From the NCBI GenBank assembly GCA_023419605.1, contig JAEZXR010000114.1, forward strand, positions 62,001 to 126,000: 64,000 bases of DNA. Reading direction: 5' to 3'. The position numbers and the translations under genes are program-made. A model generated the notes under the pieces. It had not been told where the DNA came from. It ran no database searches and worked only from the letters and a program-made list of their open reading frames with translations. Positions 45,099-54,357 of this stretch are shown here, piece by piece. The DNA comes from Bacillota bacterium. GTDB taxonomy: Bacteria > Bacillota > Clostridia > Acetivibrionales > JAEZXR01. The stretch's first letter is position 1; each line of letters begins with the position of its first letter.

Positions 45099-46454
45099 AT
45101 GAAAAAAGTATGTAGAGTATCGGCCATTACACTGATTATGGTGTTCCTGTTTGCAACGGCATGTTTTGCAGACAATCCCATTATCCGCAATATTTATACG
45201 GCGGATGCCGCTGCCCTGGTCCACAACGGCACGGTGTACCTTTATACAGGACATGACGAAGCCCCGGTGGGAGGAAGCAGTTATGTCATGCGGGATTGGC
45301 GCTGCTTTTCTTCTACCGATATGGTAAACTGGACCGACCGGGGAACTCCCCTGGCTGTCAGTGCATTCAGTTGGGCCAAGGGGGATGCATGGGCAAGCCA
45401 GGTGGTATACAGAAACGGAAAGTTCTACTGGTATGTATGCGTAGAGCATAAAACCATTCCGGGGAAAGCCATCGGAGTGGCTGTTTCCAGCAGTCCCACG
45501 GGACCTTTTACCGATGCGCTGGGCAAAGCCCTTATTACCAATGACATGACTAAGAAAACCGATATCACCTGGGACGATATCGATCCCACGGTGTTAGTGG
45601 ATGACGATGGGCAGGCTTATCTATACTGGGGAAATACAGTATGCATGTATGCGAAACTGAAAAGCAGCATGACCGAAATCGACGGATCCATTCAAACCGT
45701 GAGCCTTCCCAGCTATACAGAGGCTCCCTGGCTCCACAAACGAAACGGAACCTACTACCTGTCCTATGCCTATGGCTGGCCGGAGCAAATCGCTTATGCC
45801 ACCAGCAGCAGTCCCACCGGTCCATGGACCTACAGAGGCATCCTCATGGGAACCACAGGGACATCGGGAACTAATCATCAGGCCATTATCGATTTCAACA
45901 ATCAATCCTACTTTATCTACCATAATGGTGCTTTGCCTACCGGTGGTGATTACCGGCGTTCGGTATGCATAGAAAAGTTAACCTATAACTCCGATGGTAC
46001 CATAAAGCCCATTGCCCAGACCTCCACCGGGGTGAACGGTGTAATGAACCGGCTGCAGTCCTACAATAACCAGAATATGTATATCCGGCACATCAATATG
46101 GATGCCAGAATCGATCCCAACGTCAGTCCGGCACTGGATGCCCAATGGCAAGTCGTACCCGGGCTGGCTAACTCCTCCAGCGGGTATGTATCCTTCCAGT
46201 CGGTCAATTATCCCGGGTACTATTTACGGCATTACGACTACGATTTTGTCCTGGCGAAAAATGACGGAACCGCTGCATTTGCAGCAGATGCTACTTTTAA
46301 GAAGGTAGCGGGGCTCAAGGACACGTCGTGGTCCTCCTTCCAGTCGTATAATTTCCCAACCCGGTACATCCGGCATATCAACTATCTTTTAAAACTAGAC
46401 CCCATCAGTACCGACACGGAAAAACAAGATGCTACCTTTAAAGTGACCAATTAA
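45099..46454 (+). CDS. Secreted GH43 enzyme with C-terminal AbfB (CBM42) module
   Basis: A 452-residue exported enzyme: signal peptide (to about 24), GH43 domain (about 26-315) with Asp36 (YTADAAAL), Asp162 (DDIDPTVL) and Glu208 (SYTEAPWL), and an AbfB module (about 320-450; NRLQSYNNQNMYIRH). The family resembles arabinofuranosidase/beta-xylosidase branches; exact linkage is unknown. ATG 45099 has CGGAGG at nine bases; a TTG three codons earlier touches the ribosome site. It follows the preceding GH43 gene by 70 bases, so they likely form an operon. Confidence 0.93.
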   Translation: MKKVCRVSAITLIMVFLFATACFADNPIIRNIYTADAAALVHNGTVYLYTGHDEAPVGGSSYVMRDWRCFSSTDMVNWTDRGTPLAVSAFSWAKGDAWASQVVYRNGKFYWYVCVEHKTIPGKAIGVAVSSSPTGPFTDALGKALITNDMTKKTDITWDDIDPTVLVDDDGQAYLYWGNTVCMYAKLKSSMTEIDGSIQTVSLPSYTEAPWLHKRNGTYYLSYAYGWPEQIAYATSSSPTGPWTYRGILMGTTGTSGTNHQAIIDFNNQSYFIYHNGALPTGGDYRRSVCIEKLTYNSDGTIKPIAQTSTGVNGVMNRLQSYNNQNMYIRHINMDARIDPNVSPALDAQWQVVPGLANSSSGYVSFQSVNYPGYYLRHYDYDFVLAKNDGTAAFAADATFKKVAGLKDTSWSSFQSYNFPTRYIRHINYLLKLDPISTDTEKQDATFKVTN

Positions 46455-46561
46455 TAGGGCTGTGTTAATTTCCTAAGCTTTCGGTAATTGGTTCACAAAT
46501 TACGCCTTATAAAAATGCACAGCAGCGATGTTGGGGTGTCATTTTTATAGGAGCATTACAG

Positions 46562-46616
46562 GAAGGAACCGCACCTGCAGCTTTTTAAACTGCTGTGGAT
46601 ACGGTTTCTTCTTTTT
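46562..46616 (+). terminator. Terminator after the GH43 pair
   Basis: Outer stem AAGGAACCG/CGGTTTCTT and inner CTGCAG/CTGCTG, followed by CTTTTT. It ends the GH43 transcript about 100 bases downstream of the stop codon. Confidence 0.75.
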
Positions 46617-46741
46617 GACTGCATCCCTTCTCCGGGAAAGGGAAAATAGGATGGGAAAAAGAAAAATTGGAACTTTACAGTGGATTTATAAGTCTAAAAT
46701 ACCGGGAATATATTTTAGTAGAATAAGTAAGGAGGATGCCT

Positions 46742-47419
46742 ATGCGGAAAAAAGGAAAAAAGAGACCGATCCGGGGTCTGATCATAATCATAATCGGTGT
46801 ATTGCTGTTGAGTGGAGGAGTTTTTGCGGTGCAGCAGTACGCATACACACAGGAGACAGGATCGGAAGACCCGAAGGTTTCAGTTCCGGAAACAGAGGGG
46901 AATACGAAGGAAAAGTCCGATAATTCCATTGCTTCAAAGGCTGGGGAAGCGGTGGCGGCTTTAAAGAACAAGGACATGAAAAAGCTGTCGGCCCTGGTAC
47001 ACCCTGTTAAGGGGATGCGGCTTTCTCCTTATGCTTTTGTTGACATGAAAAATGACCGGGTACTGACGGCTTCACAGGTGGAGAACGCCCTGAACGACAA
47101 GACTAAATATATTTGGGGCAATTTTGACGGTTCCGGTGATCCTATTGAAATGACCTTTACGGAATATTTGGACCGCTTTATTTACGATAAGGATTATGCC
47201 GGTACGGACCGTATCGGATATAACCAGTTTTTCGGGAAAGGCAATACAAAAAACAATGCCTTTGAGGTTTATATCAATGCTGGAATTGTAGAATACCACA
47301 TACCGGGGGTTGATCCCCAATTTGGGGGGGTGGATTGGGGAAGCCTTCGTCTTGTATTTGAGGAAAGCGGAGGAACCTGGTATCTGGTAGGAATTATTCA
47401 CGATATGTGGACCATATAA
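46742..47419 (+). CDS. Membrane-anchored protein of unknown function
   Basis: A 225-residue protein with a basic N-terminus (RKKGKKRPIRG), one transmembrane helix (about 13-35), a polar linker (about 36-70) and an extracellular domain of about 150 residues (EAVAALKNKDMKKLSALVHP to VGIIHDMWTI). The domain begins like NTF2-type folds, in which a helix and the KDMKKLSALVHP element are common, but the family is not recognised with certainty. AAGGAGG at 46728-46734 fixes ATG 46742; an ATG two codons earlier touches the site. It has its own terminator and no obvious partner. Confidence 0.8.
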   Translation: MRKKGKKRPIRGLIIIIIGVLLLSGGVFAVQQYAYTQETGSEDPKVSVPETEGNTKEKSDNSIASKAGEAVAALKNKDMKKLSALVHPVKGMRLSPYAFVDMKNDRVLTASQVENALNDKTKYIWGNFDGSGDPIEMTFTEYLDRFIYDKDYAGTDRIGYNQFFGKGNTKNNAFEVYINAGIVEYHIPGVDPQFGGVDWGSLRLVFEESGGTWYLVGIIHDMWTI

Positions 47420-47447
47420 ACTTTATAAATCTGTTGAGTCAGCGAAG

Positions 47448-47475
47448 AAAGCCAGGAACAATACCTGGCTTTCAT
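47448..47475 (+). terminator. Terminator after the membrane-anchored unknown
   Basis: Stem AAAGCCAGG/CCTGGCTTT with a seven-base loop, followed by CATTGTTT. Confidence 0.75.
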
Positions 47476-47845
47476 TGTTTGAAGTATAGGAAATGATGCT
47501 GTTTTTAGTTTGCTCTGCAGAGTATAACTTCGATTTTATTCATCGAAACAAGCTATAAATAGACAACCTATTATTACAAATATTTTCCATTTAGTATATT
47601 ATAATTTATAAAACAGCCTGTAGTGAAGGATTTTTTAATGGATGCAAACCAATTTACGGGTCAAAGGGTTGGTAAAATATAACTTTTGCTGCACCATACA
47701 CTTTGCATTCGATGCTGCTCAAAAGCTTTACTATAAGGTAATTATACGGCAGTGCGGTGTGCCTCTTGTAAATTCATGGAGAAGAAGGGGAACGTGAATC
47801 GAACAGTGGGAGCAAAGCACGCTATTTTGAAAGGAGAATGTTTGT
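47476..47845 (+). promoter_or_regulatory. Upstream region of the metallopeptidase gene
   Basis: No gene seen. Contains a TTCGAT/ATCGAA stem at about 47528-47547 and an AT-rich stretch with TATAAT-like hexamers near 47597-47608, a plausible promoter. The 200 bases from there to the start codon are an untranslated leader without a recognised riboswitch. Confidence 0.4.
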
Positions 47846-49978
47846 ATGAACAGGAAGGTATTATCATTTGTTCTTGCCTTTAGCATGACCCTGGGGGCTC
47901 TGTTTGCAGCGGGACCGGTACAGTCGGTTGCTGCGGATCAGGGATTTAATACTGCCCGGTACGGTGACACCCTCGACATAGGTCCAAAGCTGCGGGCATT
48001 GGAGAAAGATCCCGAGTACTTAAAAAAGCTGGACGAAAAAATCCGCCAACAGGCAAAGCACATTAATTTTAACGAAGCAGCAGCTTCCGCAGTGGAGCAA
48101 AGTGGAAATCCTTTCACCTATAATGGAGGAACCAAGTATTTCCTCGGGTATGACAATATTTACGGAACATACCTGAAAAAATATACCCTCCGAAGTCTGG
48201 GAGAAAAAGTAGAGGTATGGGTTGCCAATGATCTGGGCTTCTACAGCCCCGATGGGAATCCGGACCCTTATGGCAGACCTGCCCATGTAGTGACCCAGGA
48301 ACAGGTGGACCAACTGCGAAATGAGTTCGATACCAAAATTTATGCAAAGGACACTGAATTTTTCGGTATGCCGGATGCCCATTCCGGGCAAGATGCTACA
48401 CTGCCTGCCATGGTCGGTCTTCCCCAAAATTATTATCTGCCCGCCGATGGACAGGAGAGAGTGATTCTTTTAGTGGACAACTGCCGGGACGAAAACTATT
48501 ATGATCCCACGTACCCCTTCTATGTAGCCGGCTTCTACTCTTCTTCCTTTGAGAGGTACTGTGACAGAAACATCATCAACATTGATTCCAATAACTGGGC
48601 AAAAAGGATTCCGGATAACGGTGTCTTTGGAACCATCGCTCATGAGTTTCAACACTTGATTCATGATGATAACGATTCTAAAGAGGAAACCTGGATTAAT
48701 GAGGGAATGTCCGATTTTGCAGAATACTTGTGTGGATATGACAGCTATAAGGGCCATGTGAATTATTTCATCGACCATCCGGAGAATTCCTTAGTATGGT
48801 GGGATGAGTTCTATGATGCATCGACAGGACCGGAAACCTTGGCAGACTATGGACAGGCATTCCTGCTGCAGCTCTACCTCAGTGACCATTTCGGCAAAGA
48901 CTTTGTCAAAGCACTGGCAAAGGAGCCGACACAGGGTATAACCAGTTTGAATCATGTCCTGCAGCAATTCGGAACGGGAATTGACTTTGGCGAACTCTTC
49001 CGGCGCTTTACGATTGCAGTGGCTATTGACAGCAGGGAACCGGGAAATGGCATCTATAATTTTGACAGCATTGATCTCCATGTAAATTATACAGCAGCAC
49101 TTTCCCACGATAAGGATGGTGTTCCTGCATGGGGGGCAGACTACAAGGTAGTGAACCAGGCGAACCGAATTCAAAACGTAAACATTGATGGAATTCAGTA
49201 CCTGCCCACTCCGTGGAAAGTAGTTAATGACCCTAAAAAAGCAGGAAATAGTGTGCTGTGGGGGAATAATGGAGACTACAGGGATAACAGGATCGTTCTT
49301 TCAGCAGACCTAACCCCAGTAAAGGCCGCTGTTTTAAAATTTGATAATTTTATTGATATTGAAGAATCCTGGGATGCAGGAATGGTACAGGTTTCAGTAG
49401 ATGGCGGAAAGAGTTGGACCAGTTTGTCCAACAGCAACACCGTTGGGCAGGAGGATTTCCCCTTTAATGAGCAGGCTCCGGAAATCTACAACAACCTGCC
49501 GGGATTTACGGGACATTATCAGAATTGGACCCGGGAGACCTTTGATCTGACTGCTTTTGCAGGAAAGAAAATCCTTATTTCCTTCCGGTATATGACCGAT
49601 GGTGCTTATAACGATACCGGCTGGTTTATCGATAATATTGAGATTCCAGAGATCGGCTACAGCAATGATTGCAGTACATTGGATAAATTTATGAGTCTTG
49701 ACGAGGTCCTGGGTATTGATGTAAAGTATTCGGTTACGTTTATTAATGAAAAATCCATGGGGAAAGGAAATAACAAGCCCCACTATCGTGTCCTGAACCT
49801 GAACCCCGTAAGTGTATCGGAAGCAGATGCAATCCAGCTTAAGGATTTCTTCAGTGGCGGAAACAACTATATGATCGTTTGGTATGCCGCACCGGTGGGA
49901 GTTAAGGATCCTGCAGCCTTTACCTACACCATTACCACCAAGAATGAGCACAATAAGAATAAAGATAAAAAGAAATAG
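47846..49978 (+). CDS. Secreted zinc metallopeptidase, immune-inhibitor-A/M6-like
   Basis: A 710-residue exported protease: signal peptide to about 30, a propeptide-like region, and a catalytic domain with HEFQH at 266-270 and a downstream ligand Glu286 in WINEGMSDFAEYL. The C-terminal half contains a jelly-roll module with SVDGGKSWTSL, GHYQNWTRETFDLTAFAGK and TGWFIDNIEI, as seen in immune inhibitor A peptidases. The HEFQH...NEG arrangement also recalls family M30 hyicolysins, so family placement is M6-like rather than certain. It ends with a Lys-rich tail. An AAAGGAG site precedes the ATG. Confidence 0.85.
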   Translation: MNRKVLSFVLAFSMTLGALFAAGPVQSVAADQGFNTARYGDTLDIGPKLRALEKDPEYLKKLDEKIRQQAKHINFNEAAASAVEQSGNPFTYNGGTKYFLGYDNIYGTYLKKYTLRSLGEKVEVWVANDLGFYSPDGNPDPYGRPAHVVTQEQVDQLRNEFDTKIYAKDTEFFGMPDAHSGQDATLPAMVGLPQNYYLPADGQERVILLVDNCRDENYYDPTYPFYVAGFYSSSFERYCDRNIINIDSNNWAKRIPDNGVFGTIAHEFQHLIHDDNDSKEETWINEGMSDFAEYLCGYDSYKGHVNYFIDHPENSLVWWDEFYDASTGPETLADYGQAFLLQLYLSDHFGKDFVKALAKEPTQGITSLNHVLQQFGTGIDFGELFRRFTIAVAIDSREPGNGIYNFDSIDLHVNYTAALSHDKDGVPAWGADYKVVNQANRIQNVNIDGIQYLPTPWKVVNDPKKAGNSVLWGNNGDYRDNRIVLSADLTPVKAAVLKFDNFIDIEESWDAGMVQVSVDGGKSWTSLSNSNTVGQEDFPFNEQAPEIYNNLPGFTGHYQNWTRETFDLTAFAGKKILISFRYMTDGAYNDTGWFIDNIEIPEIGYSNDCSTLDKFMSLDEVLGIDVKYSVTFINEKSMGKGNNKPHYRVLNLNPVSVSEADAIQLKDFFSGGNNYMIVWYAAPVGVKDPAAFTYTITTKNEHNKNKDKKK

Positions 49979-49991
49979 GTATAGCCCAGCA

Positions 49992-50024
49992 GCAGTCCTG
50001 AGATTTCTCAGGACTGCTTGCTTT
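49992..50024 (+). terminator. Terminator after the metallopeptidase gene
   Basis: A perfect 11-base stem GCAGTCCTGAG/CTCAGGACTGC with a four-base loop, then TTGCTTT. Confidence 0.85.
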
Positions 50025-50182
50025 ATAGGGGGATACCGTTTTCCTTCCGGCTAACGCCGTTTTTAGCTAGTTCGGCGTACCGGGGAAGAGTCTTTGTTGA
50101 CAGTAACAAATTCCAATGATAGACTTTCTGTACCGGAGGATAAAAAGTTTGAAATCGCAGATATAACAAGGGAGAGAGTGAT

Positions 50183-50566
50183 ATGAAAAAGGAACGTACC
50201 TATTTAAGAGTTGTTTTGGTTGCTGCCGGATCCGTGTCTTTATTCCTGGGGATTCTGGGAATTATTCTGCCCTTGCTCCCTACAACGCCATTTCTGTTAC
50301 TTGCAGTAGCCTGTTATGCCAGAAGCTCGGAGAAGCTTTACCATTGGCTTTTGAATCACAGGCTGCTGGGAACGCATATAAAGAATTACCGGGAGGGGAA
50401 GGGAATTCCTTTACGGGCCAAAGTGACAGCTCTCTCCCTGTTATGGCTATCCATAGGATATTCGGCGTTGTTTTTAGTGCCGCTTTTTCTGGTAAAGCTG
50501 CTGTTACTATTTATTGCTTCAGGGGTAACCATTCATATCCTTTCAGTAAAAACAACAGCAAAATAG
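50183..50566 (+). CDS. DUF454/YbaN family inner-membrane protein
   Basis: A 127-residue membrane protein with three to four hydrophobic segments and the family's conserved block GIILPLLPTTPFLLLAVACYARSS, followed by WLLNHRLLGTHIKNYREGKGI. The size is normal for the family. Its biochemical role is not established. It has a GGGAGAG ribosome site, is monocistronic and has its own terminator. Confidence 0.9.
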   Translation: MKKERTYLRVVLVAAGSVSLFLGILGIILPLLPTTPFLLLAVACYARSSEKLYHWLLNHRLLGTHIKNYREGKGIPLRAKVTALSLLWLSIGYSALFLVPLFLVKLLLLFIASGVTIHILSVKTTAK

Positions 50567-50582
50567 TTAGTTGAAGAAACGG

Positions 50583-50611
50583 AAAGCCGGGATGCGTCCC
50601 GGCTTTTTATC
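50583..50611 (+). terminator. Terminator after the DUF454 gene
   Basis: A perfect 10-base stem AAAGCCGGGA with its complement, TGCG loop, followed by TTAT. Confidence 0.88.
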
Positions 50612-50743
50612 TGATGGCAAGGGAATTCTGGGTTTTAATTTTCTTATCAATACTCTGTTCTTATTTCTTTCTATCGTAATTGGAACGACCTATGATATAA
50701 TAAAAATAAATTCGCCTGTAGACTTTGGACAAGGGGGTCCTGC

Positions 50744-52561
50744 ATGAAACGACCAAAGCGCTTGAAAAGTCAGATCATTATCTATTTTACCACCATCATC
50801 ATGGGTTCTTCCATCTTCATCAGCTGGTTTTCCTACTACAATTCCGGCAAAAACCTGGAAGAAAACATGATCGGGAATGCAACGGGAACCATCGACTACA
50901 TCATGGATAACATCGATAAACAGTTAAAACAGACGGAACAGCTGGCGGATTGGGTTTTCATCAACAGTTCTCTGGAAAAGCTCTTAATTCGTGACTATTC
51001 GGTACAGCCCAAGCAATTGGACATGGATATGTGGACATTTCAGGAGATGGTCAGCAACCAGATGATTAATTTTTCCGTATGGAAATATGTTACCTGCGTG
51101 ATGGTGGAGGGAAATAACGGTATTGACCTCCGATGGGGCCAGGACGCTGCTTACATCGACAAGGAAAAGATACAGGAATATGAGTGGTACAGGAAGCAGA
51201 TGGAAGCGGATGGAAAAATTTATTGGTATGGTATTGTAAAAAATGTTTCAACCTACACGGATGAAAAAAACTTTTTACCTATTGTTCGACCCATTGTGCG
51301 CAGTTCGCAAAGTACCAAAATCGGTTGGAGCATGATTGGATTTAAGGAAAGCCTGATTTCCGATGCATTTAAAAAATTCAGCACCGATACCACCAAGTCA
51401 CTCTATGTTATCGACCAAAAAGGGGTATGTGTTTCCAATGAAGATAAAAGCATGATCGGTAGGGATCTGAGTTCCGACAGCCGTATTCAAGAAGTGCTGG
51501 CCAAAGGTGACGGCCACTTCTCCATCGAAAACGGTGGGGAGAGAAGTTTGCTGGTGTTCCACAAATCACAGCTTACAGGATGGATTATCGTTCAGGAACT
51601 GGGGTACTCATATCTGGAGAATCAAAAAACCATGCTGCTGCAAATCACTGTATGGATTTTCCTGGCTGTTTTATTGGTTTCCTCTGTGTCAACGATTTTT
51701 CTATCCCACCGGATTACCATGCCAGTACGAACCCTGCACAAAAGGCTGAAAAAAATAGCGGAAGGGCATTTTGAGCAGGATCGGGTCGTCGAAGGGGAAG
51801 ATGAACTGGGGATGCTGGGAAAGGGAATCAACCAGATGGCTGCGGATATACAAAAACTGCTGGAAGAACACAGGAAGGAAGAATCGGAGAAAAGAAGGCT
51901 GGAGATCAGTATGCTGCAGAGCCAGATCAACCCGCACTTCCTCTACAATACACTGAATACCATCAAATGGATTGCGGTCATTCAAAAGGCCGATGGTGTG
52001 AGGGATGCAGTTTCTGCCCTGGGAAGACTGCTGAGGAACACTATTTGCGATGCTGCGGAGAAGATCACCATCCGGGACGAGATGGCGATATTGGATGATT
52101 ACATGTATATACAGAACCTGCGGTATAATGGGGGCATCGATGTAACCTACAAGGTGGAAGATGAAACCATCGTAGAGTATAATATTTTAAAGCTGACCCT
52201 GCAGCCCATTGTTGAAAATGCGATTTTTCATGGCATTGAGCCTAAAAAATCCGCAGGCTCCATAAGGATCCACATCTTTTACGAAAAGGAAAACATTGTG
52301 ATCTGCGTGGAAGATGATGGCGTAGGGATGTCCCGGGAGAAAATCAATGAGATCATGAGTGGCAGGAAGAAGGAAGAAAAACTGCGGGGGTTGAGCGGCG
52401 TAGGGATTAAAAATGTAGATGAACGGATCAAATTAAACTACGGCAGAGACTATGGAGTTCGTATTGTAAGCGAGCTGGGAGAGTATACGAAAGTATATGT
52501 TACCATTCCCAGAGAGAGGCAGCAGGAAACCTGGGAAAAGGAGGACCGGACATCATGTTGA
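50744..52561 (+). CDS. YesM-type sensor histidine kinase (second system)
   Basis: A 605-residue LytS/YesM-class kinase: transmembrane helix (about 11-31), extracellular Cache domain (about 33-285), second helix (about 290-313), HAMP, a His_kinase domain with His398 in QINPHFLYNT, and an HATPase_c domain with LQPIVENAIFHG and VEDDGVGM. Unlike the first system it has no binding protein on the same side, so its own Cache domain is the expected sensor. The last codons overlap the regulator gene by seven bases, indicating translational coupling. A GGGGG element precedes the ATG. Confidence 0.95.
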   Translation: MKRPKRLKSQIIIYFTTIIMGSSIFISWFSYYNSGKNLEENMIGNATGTIDYIMDNIDKQLKQTEQLADWVFINSSLEKLLIRDYSVQPKQLDMDMWTFQEMVSNQMINFSVWKYVTCVMVEGNNGIDLRWGQDAAYIDKEKIQEYEWYRKQMEADGKIYWYGIVKNVSTYTDEKNFLPIVRPIVRSSQSTKIGWSMIGFKESLISDAFKKFSTDTTKSLYVIDQKGVCVSNEDKSMIGRDLSSDSRIQEVLAKGDGHFSIENGGERSLLVFHKSQLTGWIIVQELGYSYLENQKTMLLQITVWIFLAVLLVSSVSTIFLSHRITMPVRTLHKRLKKIAEGHFEQDRVVEGEDELGMLGKGINQMAADIQKLLEEHRKEESEKRRLEISMLQSQINPHFLYNTLNTIKWIAVIQKADGVRDAVSALGRLLRNTICDAAEKITIRDEMAILDDYMYIQNLRYNGGIDVTYKVEDETIVEYNILKLTLQPIVENAIFHGIEPKKSAGSIRIHIFYEKENIVICVEDDGVGMSREKINEIMSGRKKEEKLRGLSGVGIKNVDERIKLNYGRDYGVRIVSELGEYTKVYVTIPRERQQETWEKEDRTSC

Positions 52562-54183
52562 GGGTGGTAATTATTGATGATGAAGTGCTGGCCAGGGTGG
52601 GAATAAAATCCATGATGGATTGGGCGGAACTGGGCTGCGAGGTGGTGGGGGATGCGGATAATGGAGAAAGCGGGCTGGAGCTGATCCGAAAGCTGAAACC
52701 GGATATTGTTATAACGGATATTAAAATGCCGGTCATGGATGGCCTGGAACTTATGGAGAGGGTCAAAAGGGAAAACCGGCATATAAAATTCATTGTTCTC
52801 AGCAGCTATGACGAGTTCCAGCTGGTAAAGCAGGCTATGAAGATGGGAACGGAGGAGTATCTGATCAAGCTGGATTTGAACCCGCAGCTGCTGGCCAGTA
52901 CGGTAAAAACGGTCATTGACAAAATATCTGCAGAGGTTATGGAGAAAAATGAGCAAAATCGGCTGGAGATGTATCTGCGCAGGGATAAACGAGCGCTGAC
53001 GGAGGAATTTTTTAAAAAGCTCATTGGCAAGCTGATTCCCTCGAAAAATGATTTGTATGACACTGTAAAGCACCTGGGAATCGAACTGTGGGAGGAGCGG
53101 CTGTACTGCGCCGTAGTGAGTGTAAAGGACATTAGGAACCGGGACCGGTATGCCAAAAAGGAAGACATGGAACTCTTTGATTTTTATGTGATGAACATTA
53201 CCGAAGAAATCACCAACGACTACTTTTCCGGCTACACAGTGCGCACGGATACCGATCAATTCACCATCGTATTTTCCGTAAAGGAACCCATGGATCGAAA
53301 GCTTTACAGAGAAACGGTGGAGAAGATGGGGAAGCGGCTGATTGAAATGCTGAACCAATATGTCGGAATTGCAGTTTCCATTGGAATCAGCAACGCACAT
53401 TCCGGTTTTTTTGATTTGAACCAGGCATACCATGAAGGGGTTAAGGCTGTGGATCACAGCTTCTTTGTGGGGGCCGGCCAGGTGATTTTCTTTTCCGATT
53501 TATCTGGAAAGCTGGAAAAGGAATCGCATATCCGGGTACAGTCCTATCGGGCAGAGATGGCAAAGGCACTGGAAATGCAGGATATTTCAGCGATCGAGCG
53601 GGTTTTCGACCGGGTCATCGAGGTATTCAAGAGCGGAGGGATTAATCGGGGACAAGCCTATGATCTATGCTATCAAACCGCCTATATGGTGTCGGATACG
53701 GTGGATTTTGAAGGCAATGAGCCGGGGAAGCCTTTGGATGCCGGCAAAAGCCTCTATGAAACCATCACCGGAAACAATACGCTGCCTGAAATGATGAAAT
53801 GGATGGAAAACTTAAAAAACACTGTCTGTACAGCGCTTTCCACCAAGGGAGACCTGGACCCCAACGTGAGACTGGTGGCGGCTGCAAAGAAATATATTCA
53901 CGAGAACTATAAAAAGGATTTGACATTGAACGACGTAGCTGCGGTGTTGAATATCAGCCACTGCTATTTTAGTACCATATTTAAGAACATTGCGGGCATA
54001 AATTTTATTGATTATGTGACAAATGTAAAAATGTCCGAAGCGAAAAAGATATTGCTGGAAAGTGACTGTAAGGTGTATGAAGTGGCTAAAATGCTGGGAT
54101 ACGAGAATGCATACTACTTCAGCCGCGTATTTAAAAAGGTTACAGGAATGACACCCAGTGAGTTTATCGAAAAAAAGTACTAG
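52555..54183 (+). CDS. YesN-type response regulator (second system)
   Basis: A 542-residue regulator with a receiver domain (Asp55 in IVITDIKMP), a long central region and a C-terminal AraC double helix-turn-helix (LTLNDVAAVLNISHCYFSTIF and LGYENAYYFSRVFKKVTG). It overlaps the kinase gene and is followed 174 bases later by a sugar-binding lipoprotein and two permeases, its likely targets. The receiver has SSYDEFQ and KLDLNP in place of the usual switch Lys-Pro pair: the Lys remains but not the Pro, a minor oddity. Confidence 0.95.
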   Translation: MLRVVIIDDEVLARVGIKSMMDWAELGCEVVGDADNGESGLELIRKLKPDIVITDIKMPVMDGLELMERVKRENRHIKFIVLSSYDEFQLVKQAMKMGTEEYLIKLDLNPQLLASTVKTVIDKISAEVMEKNEQNRLEMYLRRDKRALTEEFFKKLIGKLIPSKNDLYDTVKHLGIELWEERLYCAVVSVKDIRNRDRYAKKEDMELFDFYVMNITEEITNDYFSGYTVRTDTDQFTIVFSVKEPMDRKLYRETVEKMGKRLIEMLNQYVGIAVSIGISNAHSGFFDLNQAYHEGVKAVDHSFFVGAGQVIFFSDLSGKLEKESHIRVQSYRAEMAKALEMQDISAIERVFDRVIEVFKSGGINRGQAYDLCYQTAYMVSDTVDFEGNEPGKPLDAGKSLYETITGNNTLPEMMKWMENLKNTVCTALSTKGDLDPNVRLVAAAKKYIHENYKKDLTLNDVAAVLNISHCYFSTIFKNIAGINFIDYVTNVKMSEAKKILLESDCKVYEVAKMLGYENAYYFSRVFKKVTGMTPSEFIEKKY

Positions 54184-54316
54184 AATAAAAATATTTTATT
54201 CTGTGCAATTTGTACAAAGGGTTTATTATAAAAAAATAGTGCTGAAGCCGGAAAAAATGAAAAATAAATGTATAGGCATAAAAAGTTTTTTAATTTTATC
54301 CCCTTGCGATACAAGC

Positions 54317-54322
54317 TATAAT
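54317..54322 (+). promoter_or_regulatory. Candidate -10 element for the second importer operon
   Basis: A TATAAT 36 bases before the binding-protein start codon, in AT-rich DNA. No clear -35 hexamer stands 17 bases upstream, which fits an activator-dependent promoter. Confidence 0.45.
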
Positions 54323-54357
54323 AGTGCCATACCAATCAAATAAGGAGGAATTACAAA

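Noticed and set aside
52450..53457. A 335-residue open frame on the minus strand
   Set aside because: It lies opposite the YesN-type regulator gene with full-length receiver homology on the plus strand; it has no ribosome site and no recognisable domain.
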